This document shows positions 51,837 through 61,505 of a stretch of DNA of 64,000 nucleotides, one piece after another. Source of the stretch: DASSQJ01 sp963730165 (GTDB lineage Bacteria > Actinomycetota > Actinomycetes > Actinomycetales > Dermatophilaceae); contig CAVSQS010000008.1 of NCBI GenBank assembly GCA_963730165.1, forward strand, positions 301,500 through 365,499. The letters run 5' to 3'. A program made the translations under genes and the position numbers. The notes beneath the pieces were generated by a model, which did not search any database, was not told the DNA's origin, and saw only the letters and a list, made by a program, of their open reading frames with translations. The stretch's first letter is position 1. The number at the start of each line of letters is the position of its first letter.

Positions 51837-52433
51837 AATCCCCGGCCGCCCTTGAGGAATTCGAGCTCCTCCGGCGTCGATTCGCGGCCGAGCACCGCGT
51901 TGCGGTGGGGGAAGCGGCCGAACTTGCGGATGATGTCGCGGTGCTTGGTGGCGTAGTCGAGCTGCAGCGCGGGCGCTCTCCAGATGGTCCGGGGGCACTT
52001 CCAGCGTGCGGTCGGCATAGAGCTTCACCGCGATGTCCTGATCGGCGACGTCTTCGCTGTGCTCAAAGGGCAGCATGACGAATGTCTGCTCGACCACGAA
52101 GAAGCGCCGCCAGTTGCCGACGAGCTGGCGGGCGATGGCAAGCGCCGCGGCATCGCAGGCGAAGGCCTCGCCGCTGTCGCGGTGGATCTGGCGCGGGAAC
52201 TGGTCGAGCAGGACGATGAGCGCCACCTGCTGGCGCCGTGTCAGCGCCGCGAGGTCCCAGGCGGTATCGCGGGCCGCGACCGTGTGCTGCCCCCAGGTGT
52301 CGCGGATATGGGCGTCGATCTCCGGGGTCGGGCGGAACCATTCGTTGCGCCGCTCTTCGTCCGGCTGCTCGTCCCACGCCTTCAGGTCGCCGAACCAATA
52401 GAGATAGACCGCGTCCAGGATGGTCACGTCCAT
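51833..52433 (-). CDS. DUF924 family protein (one frameshift)
   Basis: The N-terminus ILDAVYLYWFGDLKAWDEQ and the middle LIVLLDQFPRQIHRDSGEAF are DUF924 signatures. A shift near 51975 leads to LDYATKHRDIIRKFGRFPHR and NAVLGRESTPEELEFL, the conserved C-terminal part. The fold is all-helical and TPR-like. The function is unknown. About 199 aa after repair. Confidence 0.85.
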
Positions 52434-52448
52434 GCCTTCCCCCTGTTG

Positions 52449-53055
52449 TCAGAACGGCGTGCGCTGGCGGATGGCGGCCGAAAGCGTGCCCTCGTCGAGA
52501 TAATCGAGCTCGCCGCCGACCGGAACCCCGTGGGCGAGCCGCGAGACCTTCACGTCAAGGCCGGCGAGCCGGTCCATGATGTAGTGCGCGGTGGTCTGGC
52601 CCTCGACGGTGGCGTTGACCGCAAGGATGACCTCGCGCACGCCGCCGGCACCAACGCGGGCGACCAGCTTGTCGATACCGAGATCGTCGGGTCCGACGCC
52701 ATCCAGCGGCGACAGCGCGCCGCCCAGCACATGGTAGCGGGCGTTGAGCACGCCGGCGCGCTCCAGCGCCCACAGGTCGGCGACGTCCTCGACCACGACA
52801 AGGGTGCCGTCCTCGCGGCGCGGATCGGCGCAGATGGTGCAGGGATCGGCTGGTATCGATGTTGCCGCAGGTGGAGCAGACCACGACCGTCTCCAGCGCC
52901 ACGTCCATGGCGCTCGCCAGCGGCACCAGCAGTTCGTCCTTCTTCTTGACCAGATGCAGCGCCGCGCGGCGGGCCGAGCGCGGCCCCAGCCCCGGCAGCT
53001 TGGCGAGAAGCTGGATCAGGCGCTCGATTTCGGGGCCGGTGACGGAACGGGGCAT
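52449..53055 (-). CDS. recR: Recombination mediator RecR (one frameshift)
   Basis: Zinc and Toprim protein of the RecFOR path. The helix-hairpin-helix LIQLLAKLPGLGPRSARRAA is at the N-terminus. The zinc site CSTCGNIDTSDPCTIC is restored by removing one C near 52852. The Toprim part reads VVVEDVADLWALERAGVLNARYHVLGG and the end is ATVEGQTTAHYIMDRL. In other genomes recR follows dnaX-ybaB; here ybaB lies 2.2 kb away. Confidence 0.93.
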
Positions 53056-53182
53056 GAATTGGTTAACCTCGCGTCTAGCCCCGTCACAAACGGCGTGGCG
53101 GGGCTCCTGTCAACTTGGCGCTGGCGCCCCATCTAGCAAAGACTGATAGAGTGAGGCGGGCGATGTCCTTTGAGAGTTTTCC

Positions 53183-53819
53183 ATGCGCAAAATGCTTCCA
53201 GCCTTCGTTTGCCTCGTGGTTGCCGCCTGGGCGGCCACCGCGCCGGTCCACGCTGCGCCGATCTCGATCATGAAGCTGATGGCGCCCACGTCGCTGCCCG
53301 ACATGGCGCTCGGGCAACCGACCGCGCCGGTGACCATCGTCGAATACGCTTCGATGACCTGCCCGCATTGCGGCAATTTCGACAGGACCGTCTTCGACAC
53401 GCTGAAGACGGACTATATCGACACGGGCAAGGTCTATTACGTGTTCCGCGAATATCCGCTCGACGATCTCGCCTTCGCGGCTTCCATGGCGGCGCGCTGC
53501 GCCCCGGCCGACAAGGCCTTCACGATCATCGACACGCTGTTCCGCACGCAGAACGACTGGGCCTATCGTCAAGGATCCCGAGCCGGCGCTGGTGGCGCAA
53601 CTGAAGCCCTTCGGCTTCACCCAGGAGTTGTTTGCCGCCTGCTTGCAGAAGACCGAGATCGCCAACGGCATCAGCGAGATCGCCAAGCGCGCGCAAACTG
53701 AGTTCGGCGTCGACGGCACGCCGACCTTCTTCATCAACGGCGAGAAGCATGTCGGCGAGATGGACGTGGCGGAGATGAAGGCGATCCTCGATCCGCTGCT
53801 GGCCAAGGCGAAGAACTAG
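53183..53819 (+). CDS. DsbA-family thiol-disulfide oxidoreductase (one frameshift)
   Basis: Signal peptide MRKMLPAFVCLVVAAWAATA. The thioredoxin-like active site CPHC lies in YASMTCPHCGNFDRTVFD. A shift near 53568 separates QNDWAYR from LVAQLKPFGFTQELFA. The cis-Pro motif is GVDGTPTFFINGEKH. The protein is periplasmic, of the DSBA/Com1 group. Confidence 0.88.
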
Positions 53820-53978
53820 CCAGGACAATCCATCGCGGATTCGCGCGAGGCGATGGCGCGGCCCGCGCCCCGGCACGCCCCCTGAGCAGGCAAAGCCGAG
53901 GCAGGCCATCGCAAATCGCCGCCACTGGGGTAATTTCGCCAGGGTCTGATCGAGACCGACTGTTGCCGAAATGTTGCA

Positions 53979-53997
53979 CCGGGTTCGAAAAACCCGG
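53979..53997. other. Short hairpin in the 309-base gap before the porin-like gene
   Basis: CCGGGTT (53979-53985) pairs with AACCCGG (53991-53997). No T run follows. The rest of 53820-54128 holds no gene, and the promoter of the outer-membrane protein probably lies within its AT-richer end. Confidence 0.3.
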
Positions 53998-54128
53998 AAT
54001 TGCCCGACTAAACCCTGAATTGCGCGCTTTTGGCGGTTGGCTTTTTTGGGTCGGATTAGCCTAGAGTTGCAGGCGTTATCTACTTTTCCGTTTGTCGCGG
54101 GCGGCGATATTTTCGGGGGCATTCTGTC

Positions 54129-55199
54129 GTGAAGACTGTGCATGTTCTGGCCACGCTCGGTGGCGTTCTGTGCTTGTCCGTCAGCGCTCATGCCGGCGAT
54201 GACGGGCTGACACCGATGGTCTCCGAAGGCGGCTTCTATGCCTCCGTCGACGGCACTTACGACAACATCAGCCAGCCGACATACGCGCTCGGCTGGCGGC
54301 CAGTCGAAGCGCCCGGTTATCAGGACCTTGGGCAGGTCCAGAGCTTTCGGCCGCGCCTGAACGGCTGGGGGGGCCGCGGCGCTCTTGGCTATCAGCTTCC
54401 GGGCAGCACCGTCAGGTTTGAATTGGGCGGCTCCTATACCAAAGCCGATGGAAGCGCATCGCAAAGCACAACGACGACCAGTACCGGTGCAAATCTCCAG
54501 TTCTTGGACGGGAGCTTACCCAATACTGGGCCGGGATGCTCCGGTGGCTCCATCGTAAATTGTCTGGTCAACGGAACGCTGAACTCGCAATACAATGCAT
54601 GGAGCATCCATGGAACGGCCGCCCAGGACTGGAACTACGGTTCGATTGTCTTGACGCCTTCGATCACGCTGTTTGGCAGCCACGCTGAAAACAAGCAGAA
54701 GTTCTCGCAGACGTTCACGCAAGTGTCGGGCACTCCGATAACCGGCCAATACGTCGCCAACACTGGGCTGGACTGGACCGACCTCGGCGCCCGTGTCGGG
54801 CTCCGTGCCGCTTTCCCCGTGACAAGCTGGCTCACCCTCGACGCGGGCGGCTCGGTCGGCTTGGCGCAGCGTCACGCGTCGCTCTCGGGCAACGATGCGG
54901 TGATGACTGGTGCGTGGACAGTTGCATATGCTGCCTGGGACAAGGCTACAACGGTTTCCACCAGCGCCGACAGGACCGCCTTCCTCGTCAACGCCGAAGT
55001 GGGCGTGTCCGCGAAGGCGACGCCGACGATCACCGTGCGCGGCTTCGCCGGCCTCAACTACGACAGCGGCGTACCGGGCGTTTCAACCCCGCAATGGACC
55101 GGCAACGCTTTTTCATCTCCTTCGACCACCGCGGCGGGTATCTCGTTCTCGGCCCAGACCAGCTGCTATGTCGGCGGCGGCGTGAAGGTAATGTTCTGA
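54129..55199 (+). CDS. Outer-membrane beta-barrel protein
   Basis: 356 aa. Signal peptide to about residue 22 (SAHA). Alternating hydrophobic beta-strands with many Gly, Ser and aromatic residues follow, ending with a C-terminal Phe (GGGVKVMF), the signal for outer-membrane assembly. A 2-Cys pair is visible near residues 136-143 (GPGCSGGSIVNC). It resembles alphaproteobacterial porin-like barrels; the transported molecule is unknown. Confidence 0.75.
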   Translation: MKTVHVLATLGGVLCLSVSAHAGDDGLTPMVSEGGFYASVDGTYDNISQPTYALGWRPVEAPGYQDLGQVQSFRPRLNGWGGRGALGYQLPGSTVRFELGGSYTKADGSASQSTTTTSTGANLQFLDGSLPNTGPGCSGGSIVNCLVNGTLNSQYNAWSIHGTAAQDWNYGSIVLTPSITLFGSHAENKQKFSQTFTQVSGTPITGQYVANTGLDWTDLGARVGLRAAFPVTSWLTLDAGGSVGLAQRHASLSGNDAVMTGAWTVAYAAWDKATTVSTSADRTAFLVNAEVGVSAKATPTITVRGFAGLNYDSGVPGVSTPQWTGNAFSSPSTTAAGISFSAQTSCYVGGGVKVMF

Positions 55200-55264
55200 C
55201 CGGCACGGCAAGACGAATCATCGGCGGTTGAAGCGCGCGACATAGCCGGCGCCAAGGCGGACCA

Positions 55265-55594
55265 TCAGAACGGCAGGCTCATGCCCGGCGGAAGCTGAAG
55301 GCCACCGGTCATCTCGCGCATCTTGTCGGCAAGCACGGCTTCCGCCTTGGCGCGGGCGTCGTTGACCGCGGCGACGATGAGGTCCTCGAGGATCTCGGCT
55401 TCCTCCGGCTTGATCAGGGAGGGGTCGATCCTGAGGCGCTTCATCTCGCTTTTTCCGGTCATGACGACCGAGACCAGGCCGCCGCCGGAGGTGCCTTCCA
55501 CCTCCAGCGCCCCCACTTCCTCCTGCAGAGCCTGCATCTTCTCCTGCAGTTCCTTGGCCTGCTTCATCATGCCCATCAGGTCGCCAAGTGCCAT
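55265..55594 (-). CDS. ybaB: YbaB/EbfC family nucleoid-associated protein
   Basis: 109 aa from MALGDLMGMMKQAKELQEKMQ; the longer frame from 55681 adds proline-rich sequence with no family match. The helix-strand pattern with VEVEGTSGGGLVSVVMTGK-like core is typical. It binds DNA as a dimer. The normal partner genes are dnaX and recR. Confidence 0.92.
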   Translation of the reverse strand: MALGDLMGMMKQAKELQEKMQALQEEVGALEVEGTSGGGLVSVVMTGKSEMKRLRIDPSLIKPEEAEILEDLIVAAVNDARAKAEAVLADKMREMTGGLQLPPGMSLPF

Positions 55595-55681
55595 CAGCCA
55601 ATGCTCCGTCTTGTGCCCAAAAGGGGGCGGGGGTGGTTGGGGCATCATAGCCGAGCGTCGCCGAGGGAATTGGCGGGCCAC

Positions 55682-56062
55682 TCAGTTGTTCCAGGTCGTC
55701 GAGATGTAGTCCTTGTCCTCCAGCGCGCGCCGCTCGAAGGACAGGAAATCGTAGTAGCCGCAGCGGGTCGTGCCGGGGTACTCGCGGCAGATGCGCGGCC
55801 GGGCGTGATAGATGGTGCAGTTGCGCGTCTCGGAATCGAGGAACTGGCACGCCGTGCCGTAATGCTCGTCCTTCTTGTGGCGCAGGATGCGCGTCTTCTT
55901 GTCCTGCGAATCCTTGGTGAACTTCTTGCGTGCCTTTTCCGGCGTGATGCCGAAGTGCTTGGCTAGGCGCTTGATGTCGAAGTCGCTGGCGCCAATCTCC
56001 GCGTAGGAACAGCAATAGGCAGGGCATTTGGCGCAATTGAACTGGTTCTTGGGGGCGCTCAT
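55682..56062 (-). CDS. YkgJ-type cysteine-cluster protein
   Basis: 126 aa from MSAPKNQFNC. The Cys pattern CAKCPAYCC, then CQFLDSETRNCTIYHARPRICREYPG, is the YkgJ/Fe-S cluster-like family. The function is unknown, possibly metal binding. The gene lies just upstream of ybaB on the same strand. Confidence 0.85.
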   Translation of the reverse strand: MSAPKNQFNCAKCPAYCCSYAEIGASDFDIKRLAKHFGITPEKARKKFTKDSQDKKTRILRHKKDEHYGTACQFLDSETRNCTIYHARPRICREYPGTTRCGYYDFLSFERRALEDKDYISTTWNN

Positions 56063-56170
56063 GGGCGATCCTGATTCGGGACTCGGTGCGGCGCGCATCG
56101 TTCCACAGGCGACCGAGAATCACCAAGCGCCATCGGTGCACTTCGTTTCCGCGGCGGCCGGACCGCGGCC

Positions 56171-57277
56171 TCACACCTTGCCCAACCACAGCGTCACCAG
56201 CATGCCGACGCCGAGCAGCAGGATAAGCACTCCGGCGAAGAGATGCAGCCTGCGCAGGTTGCGCGTGCGCCATTCCTCCGCCCGCTCCGCCGTGGTCAGG
56301 CCGAAATAGACGGCTGCCGTGATGGCGACCATCGGCAGGACGAAGATGAGGTTGTAGAGGACCAGCCAGGCCAGCGCCTCAGGGCGCGTCGCGGTCTTGC
56401 CGAGCAGCCCCAGGATGACGATGTAGGGCCCCGACGTGCAGGGCAGCAGGAACAGGCTGACGACGAAGCCGGTGAGGAAGGCGCCGGGCACCGAGGTCAC
56501 CCGCTGGATGATGCGCTTCATGGTGGGGCGCCAGGAGAGCGGCACCTCCATGACGAACCACCTGCCGTACCAGAGGTAGTCCTTGAGGTTGAACAGGCCG
56601 ATGAGGACGGCAAGCACGCCGACGACGACATAGATCGCCTGCGTGGCGCCCGCCGCCTCGACGGCCGCATAAACGCCGAGCCCCATCAGGTAGTAGGAAA
56701 TGAAGACGGCGAGCGAGAAGGCGAGGCCGGCATAGAGCACCCGGCGCCGGTGGCCGGCGCCGAGAACCGCCGTGATCAGGATGATCAGCACGGCGAAGGC
56801 GCAGGGATTGATGGCGTCGACCGCGGCCGCGGTCACCACCGCAGTGAGGGTGAGGGTGGGCGCGATGGCACCGCTCTGACCGGTCAGGCGGTCGAGCGGG
56901 GAGGGGCAGCCGTTCGCGATGCACGCGCTGATCTTCTGCTCGATGTCCGGCTTCATCTCCTCGGCGAAGCCGACGATCACGTCATTGCCGATGAAGAGCG
57001 TCGGCACGCCTTTGATTTCGGTGTCGTAGGCGGCGGCCAGCTTCTCAAAGAGCTGCACATTGTCCTGGTCGAAATAGATCTCGCGCTCGTCGAGCCGCAT
57101 CTCGGGATGCTGCAGCTTGGCCTCGGCGAGGTATTCCCGCATGGCCGCGCAATAGGGGCAGCCGCGGCCGTAGAACAGCACCATGTCCACTGGCTGGCCG
57201 CTCGCGGCGAAGGCGAGCGGCGGGGCCGGCACGGCGGAAAGGATGAATGAGAGGATCAGAAAAAGGACTTTGGCCAT
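56171..57277 (-). CDS. Fusion of thioredoxin-like domain and CcdA/DsbD-type membrane domain
   Basis: 368 aa. Signal peptide MAKVLFLILSFILSAVPAPP. A glutaredoxin/thioredoxin-like domain follows with CPYC in FYGRGCPYCAAMREYL and cis-Pro GVPTLFIGND. From about residue 115 a six-helix CcdA-like segment carries DAINPCAFAVLIILI and LFLLPCTSGPYIVILG, with the two membrane Cys that relay electrons. It probably moves reducing power from cytoplasm to periplasm. Confidence 0.85.
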   Translation of the reverse strand: MAKVLFLILSFILSAVPAPPLAFAASGQPVDMVLFYGRGCPYCAAMREYLAEAKLQHPEMRLDEREIYFDQDNVQLFEKLAAAYDTEIKGVPTLFIGNDVIVGFAEEMKPDIEQKISACIANGCPSPLDRLTGQSGAIAPTLTLTAVVTAAAVDAINPCAFAVLIILITAVLGAGHRRRVLYAGLAFSLAVFISYYLMGLGVYAAVEAAGATQAIYVVVGVLAVLIGLFNLKDYLWYGRWFVMEVPLSWRPTMKRIIQRVTSVPGAFLTGFVVSLFLLPCTSGPYIVILGLLGKTATRPEALAWLVLYNLIFVLPMVAITAAVYFGLTTAERAEEWRTRNLRRLHLFAGVLILLLGVGMLVTLWLGKV

Positions 57278-57463
57278 CGTTTGCGGCCCCACGCCGATCG
57301 GGTCGGCTAGATTAAAATCATTGAAATATAAGACGAATTTGCATTGCGGCGCCTTGACCAGGGTCAAAGGAAGGCAGGCGGGAAGGGCCGGGGAAACGGG
57401 TGCACGGAGCCGGTTGATCGGAAGGCGATTTCCCGCGATGAATGGAAGGGAGCGCGCGGCGTC

Positions 57464-58244
57464 ATGCCGGCGCCGACCGATCAGACGGGTTTTCTCGTCA
57501 TGCGCGGACGCGCCATTCCCCTGTCACCGATCCGCAAGCTGGTGGTGGACCTGACCGTCTTGCGCGCGCCCACCGTGCCCGTGCAGCGGGTCATGCATCT
57601 GAAGCCGGTGATCGAGGCGCGCGCGGCGCTCGCCGACCGGCCGGCGTGGGCCGCGCTCTTCGCCAAGGCCTTCGCGCTGGTCGCAGTGGAGGTGCCGGAC
57701 CTCCGGCGCGCCTACGTCAAAGTGCCCATGGCCGCATCTCTACGAATATCCGCAGAGCACGCTGTCGATGGTGTTCGAGCGCGACTGGCACGGCGAGATG
57801 GTGATCCTCACCACGCTCATGCGCTCGCCGGAGACGACGCCGCTCAAGGTCCTCTCCGACGCCATGAAGCAGACCAAGGACAGGCCGATCGAGGACAACC
57901 GCGATTTCCGGCGGATGTTCGCGCTGGCCAGGTGGCCGACGCCGCTCCGCCGCCTGATCTGGTGGCTCGGCCTCAATATCGGCCGCCAGCGCGGCAATTA
58001 TTTCGGCACGTTCGGCATCACCGTCTATTCCGGCCTCGGCGCCGAATCGCTGCATCCCCTGTCGCCACTGACGGCGACCATGAACTACGGCATCATCGCC
58101 GAGGACGGGTCGGTCGGCGGTGCGCATCATGTACGACCACCGCGTCCTCGACGGCTCGATGGTGGCGCGCACGCTGGGCCGGATCGAGGAGAAGATGCTG
58201 GGCCGGTGCTGGACGAGCTGAAGGCGATGGCGAATAGCGAATAG
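57464..58244 (+). CDS. Stand-alone 2-oxoacid dehydrogenase acyltransferase-type domain (three frameshifts)
   Basis: The N-terminus reads MPAPTDQTGFLVMRGRAIPL with no lipoyl domain. After a shift near 57735, PQSTLSMVFERDWHGEMV and the core TTPLKVLSDAMKQTKD follow. Two more compensating shifts near 58118 and 58202 restore the acyltransferase motif DHRVLDGSMVARTL, with the catalytic His and Asp. It is an E2-like catalytic domain alone; the acceptor is unknown. Confidence 0.78.
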
Positions 58245-58292
58245 CGAATTGTAGCGGCGGCGACGCCCACTATTCGCTACTCCCTATTCGCT
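58230..58292. repeat. CGAATAG repeats forming a stem in a convergent gap
   Basis: GCGAATAGCGAATAG (58230-58244) overlaps the end of the acyltransferase gene. CTATTCGCT occurs twice on the other side (58270-58278 and 58284-58292). Alternative stems of 8 or 9 bp can form. A bidirectional terminator is possible though no T run is present. Confidence 0.5.
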
Positions 58293-58293
58293 C

Positions 58294-59127
58294 CTAATGC
58301 GCCATGAGCACCGGCAGGGTGGTCTCCGAGATGATGTGGCTGGTGGCGCCGCCGAAGATCATCTGGCGGAGCCGGCTCTGGGTGTAGGCGCCCTTGACGA
58401 CGAGGTCGCTGCCGGCGGCGATGGCCTCCTCCAGGATGGCGGCGCCGGATGAACGCGACCCGCGTTGCACGGTGACGAACTCGCTGGCGATTCCGTTGAG
58501 CTGCAGATTGCGGGCGACATCGGCGCCGCTCGGTCCCGGCACGCCGACGCCTTCGACCACCTGCACGATGACGCGCTCGGCCCGCTTGATCAGCGGCTTG
58601 GCATAGGCGATGGCGCGTGCGGTCTCGGTGCTGCCGTTCCACGCGATGGTCACCACCTGGCCGATATGGTCGGGAGCGGCCGGCGGGACGATGAGGATCG
58701 GGCGGCCGCTGTCGAAGAGCGCCGCCTCCAGCGTGCTCATGTGCGGGCTGGCGGCAGCCGTACCGGGGCGGCCGACGACGGTGACGTCGAAGACGCGGCC
58801 GTGGCTGCCGAGGAAGCCGTCGCCGGCGAGCGTGCGGGGGTTCCAGGCGGACCCCGGGGCGCCCGACCCCGCCGCGATGCCATGCGCGGCCATCGCGTCC
58901 TCGAACAGCTTGCGCGCTTCCGCCGCCGCTTCCTCGTCCTGCTCGGCGAGGTCGGTCGGATAGACCACCATCGAGCCGATTCCCTCGGCGGCGACCAGCG
59001 TGTTGAGTTCCGGGCTGAGGGCGAAGCCCTCGATGTAGCTGTCGAACGTCTTGGCCAGCACGCAAGCCGTCGCGAGCGTCGAATCGATCTGGCTGTTCTT
59101 CTCGACGGGGACAAGGATCGTCTTCAT
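58294..59127 (-). CDS. Universal stress protein, two-domain
   Basis: 277 aa from MKTILVPVEKNSQID. The first UspA-like domain is divergent and the second has VTIAWNGSTETARAIAYA, a nucleotide-binding region, and ends DLVVKGAYTQSRLRQMIFGGATSHI with the GAxxxSRLRxxxFGxxT pattern. Tandem-UspA proteins of this type are common in Hyphomicrobiales. Confidence 0.9.
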   Translation of the reverse strand: MKTILVPVEKNSQIDSTLATACVLAKTFDSYIEGFALSPELNTLVAAEGIGSMVVYPTDLAEQDEEAAAEARKLFEDAMAAHGIAAGSGAPGSAWNPRTLAGDGFLGSHGRVFDVTVVGRPGTAAASPHMSTLEAALFDSGRPILIVPPAAPDHIGQVVTIAWNGSTETARAIAYAKPLIKRAERVIVQVVEGVGVPGPSGADVARNLQLNGIASEFVTVQRGSRSSGAAILEEAIAAGSDLVVKGAYTQSRLRQMIFGGATSHIISETTLPVLMAH

Positions 59128-59274
59128 GGCGACTACCACTTGGAATGAAACCGGAATGCGCCGAGATTATAACATCGAATCCCGGCCCGCCTCCCACCCA
59201 TCCGGCTATCGTTTCCCGCCCATGCCCGCATCGTCCCGCCTGTCTCCGCCATTGCCGACCCGTCCAGCACCGGA

Positions 59275-60723
59275 ATGAACCGCTTCTTCTCGCTGTTTCC
59301 ATCGATCATGCTGCCGATGTTCCTGGCAATGGTCGACGGAACGATCGTTTCCGCCGCGCTGCCCACGATCGCCGGCGAACTGGGCGGGGCGCAGCGGATT
59401 TCCTGGATCGTCATCGCCTATCTGATCGCCGCGACCATCGCTTCGCCGGTCTATGGCCGGCTCGGCGACAGCTTCGGCCGCAAGCGGCTGATGTTCGTTG
59501 CGCTCGCCATCATCATCGTCGCCACGGTGCTCTGCGGGCTGTCGCCGAGCGTCGATGTGCTGATCGCCATGCGGGTGTTCCAGGGGTTGGGCGCCGGCGG
59601 GCTGATGACGCTGGCCCAGGCGTTGATCGGCGAGGCGGTGCCGCCGCGCGAGCGGGCGCGCTATCAGGGCTTCCTGGCGTCGGTTGCGGTGTTCTCGACC
59701 GCTTTCGGCGCCGTCGCCGGCGGATTGCTGACCCAGCATTTCGGCTGGCGCTCGATCTTTTTCGTCAGCGCGCCGGTCGGCCTGCTGGCGATGGTGCTGC
59801 TCCTGCGGCTGCCGGCACAGGTGCCCAAGCGCGAGCCGTTCCGCTTCGATGTCGGCGGCCTGGTGCTCTTCGTGGTCTTCATCACCTCGACCCTGGTGAT
59901 GTTCCGCGAGATCCAGGAGTTCAGCGTCGCGGTCCTGCCGCCGGCCCTCGCTCTGCTGGCCTTGAGCGTGGCCGCCGCCGTTCTGCTCGTGTGGCGGGAG
60001 CGACGGGCAACCTCTCCGCTGTTCCCGATCGCGCTCTTCCGCGATCCGACCATCTGGCGCAGCGACGCTCTCGCCCTCTGCCACGGAGCGGCGCTGGTTT
60101 CGATCGTCACCTTCCTGCCCATCTACCTCCGCGTCGGGCTCGGCTGGGACGCCGGCACGATCGGCCTGTCACTTCTGCCGGTCACGGCCAGCGTGCCGTT
60201 CGGGTCGATCCTGACCGGCCTTGCCGTCAGCCGGACCGGGTACACGGCGATCTTTCCCTCGGTCGGACTGATCGTCGCGGCTTCGCTGGTGGCGGCGATC
60301 GGCTTCCTGCTGCCCCACCTCGCCGGCTCGCAGCTTTCCGCAATGCTGGGGATCGCCGGGCTGTTCATGGGCACCGTGATGGGGGTGGTGCAGGTCACGG
60401 TGCAGAGCGCGGCCGGCCCCAGCATGCTGGGCACGGCCGCGGCGTCGGTCCAGTTCTCGCGCTCGATCGGAGCGGCGGTCGGCACCGCACTGGTGGGAGC
60501 GGTGCTGTTCACCGCCATGACGATGATCGATCCCAAGGCGAGCCATGCCTTCGCGGCTATCCTTCAGCAGGGCCCGGATGCCTTGGCATCGCTGAGCGCC
60601 GAGCGGGTTGCCGCCATCGAGGCGGAGATCGGAACGGCCTTCCAGGCCGCCTTCTTCACCGTCGCCGGCTTCGTCACCGCCGCGATGCTTCTGGCGTGGT
60701 CGCTGCCGCTGCGCCGGATCTAG
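59275..60723 (+). CDS. MFS drug-exporter-type transporter (EmrB/QacA-like)
   Basis: 482 aa with about 14 membrane helices. Early motifs LAMVDGTIVSAALPTIAGEL and ASPVYGRLGDSFGRKR (motif A) and RVFQGLGAGGLMTLAQALIGE (motif C region) fit the DHA2 family. The exported substrate is unknown. The stop codon TAG lies within the CTAG target duplicated by the following insertion sequence. Confidence 0.9.
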   Translation: MNRFFSLFPSIMLPMFLAMVDGTIVSAALPTIAGELGGAQRISWIVIAYLIAATIASPVYGRLGDSFGRKRLMFVALAIIIVATVLCGLSPSVDVLIAMRVFQGLGAGGLMTLAQALIGEAVPPRERARYQGFLASVAVFSTAFGAVAGGLLTQHFGWRSIFFVSAPVGLLAMVLLLRLPAQVPKREPFRFDVGGLVLFVVFITSTLVMFREIQEFSVAVLPPALALLALSVAAAVLLVWRERRATSPLFPIALFRDPTIWRSDALALCHGAALVSIVTFLPIYLRVGLGWDAGTIGLSLLPVTASVPFGSILTGLAVSRTGYTAIFPSVGLIVAASLVAAIGFLLPHLAGSQLSAMLGIAGLFMGTVMGVVQVTVQSAAGPSMLGTAAASVQFSRSIGAAVGTALVGAVLFTAMTMIDPKASHAFAAILQQGPDALASLSAERVAAIEAEIGTAFQAAFFTVAGFVTAAMLLAWSLPLRRI

Positions 60724-61505
60724 GGTCAGGAACTTATTGATCAGAGCCAGAAGATGACGATTGCGGCGATGCAGATGGCCGAGAAGAAGGTGTGGGCGCA
60801 TCGGTCGTAGCGGGTAGCAACGCGCCGCCAGTCCTTGAGCTTGGCGAAGAGGTTTTCGACCTTGTGGCGCTGTTTGTAGAGCACCTTGTCGTAGGGGTAA
60901 GGCCGCTTGCGGCTGCGTGAGGACGGGATGCAGGGCTGGATGCCTTTGGCGGCAAGTTCTTCCCGGAACCAGGTGCTGTCATAGCCACGATCGGCGATCA
61001 TGCAGGAGGCTGCCGGCAGGTTGTCGAGCACCAGACGGGCGCCTTTATGATCGCTCATCTGGCCCTCGGACAGGACCATGATGATTGGGCGCCCATCACC
61101 GTCGCAAACGGTGTGGAGCTTGGAGTTCAGCCCGCCTTTGGTGCGCCCGATACGGCGGGGAACATCCCCTTTTTGAGCAGGCTCGCCGCGGTGCGATGGG
61201 CCTTCAGGTGGGTCGCGTCGATCATGATCCGTTCGGGCCTTGGCCCTTCGCCGGACAAGTGCCATAAAGATGCGGTCGAACACGCCCATCCGGCTCCAGC
61301 GCATGAAGCGGTTGTAGAGCGTCTTGTGCGGCCCGTACGCCTTCGGCGCATCCTTCCACTGAAGGCCATTGCGGATCACATAGACAATGCCTGACATCAC
61401 CCGCCGGTCATCGACCCGCGGAACGCCATGCGCCAGCGGAAAGAACGGCGATATCCGCGCCATCTGGCGCTCGCTCAGCAGAAACAAATCACTCATCCCA
61501 GCCTC
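60724..61505 (-). mobile_element. IS5-family insertion sequence (IS427-type)
   Basis: About 782 bases between two CTAG copies (60720-60723 and 61506-61509), which fit the YTAR-type target duplication of IS5 elements. The ends (GGTCAGGAAC and, reversed, GAGGCTGGGA) show only weak inverted repeats. It encodes one transposase. Insertion kept the MFS stop codon intact. Confidence 0.75.
60741..61496 (-). CDS. IS5-family transposase (two frame changes)
   Basis: The N-terminus FLLSERQMARISPFFPL and GLQWKDAPKAYGPHKTLYNRF is the IS5/IS427 type. In the middle the correct reading switches frame near 61262 (HLSGEGPRPERIMIDATHLKAHRTAA, the first Asp of DDE) and back near 61168 (RRIGRTKGGLNSKLH). The remaining DDE residues are in MIADRGYDSTWF and VENLFAKLKDWRRVATRYD. 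IS427 elements can use programmed frameshifting; sequence error is the alternative. Confidence 0.85.
   Translation of the reverse strand: MSDLFLLSERQMARISPFFPLAHGVPRVDDRRVMSGIVYVIRNGLQWKDAPKAYGPHKTLYNRFMRWSRMGVFDRIFMALVRRRAKARTDHDRRDPPEGPSHRGEPAQKGDVPRRIGRTKGGLNSKLHTVCDGDGRPIIMVLSEGQMSDHKGARLVLDNLPAASCMIADRGYDSTWFREELAAKGIQPCIPSSRSRKRPYPYDKVLYKQRHKVENLFAKLKDWRRVATRYDRCAHTFFSAICIAAIVIFWL

Noticed and set aside
58230..58292. CRISPR-like repeats (CGAATAG units)
   Set aside because: Units are 7-9 bases, adjacent, without spacers of constant size. They form a simple inverted repeat. No CRISPR array or cas gene is seen anywhere in the window.
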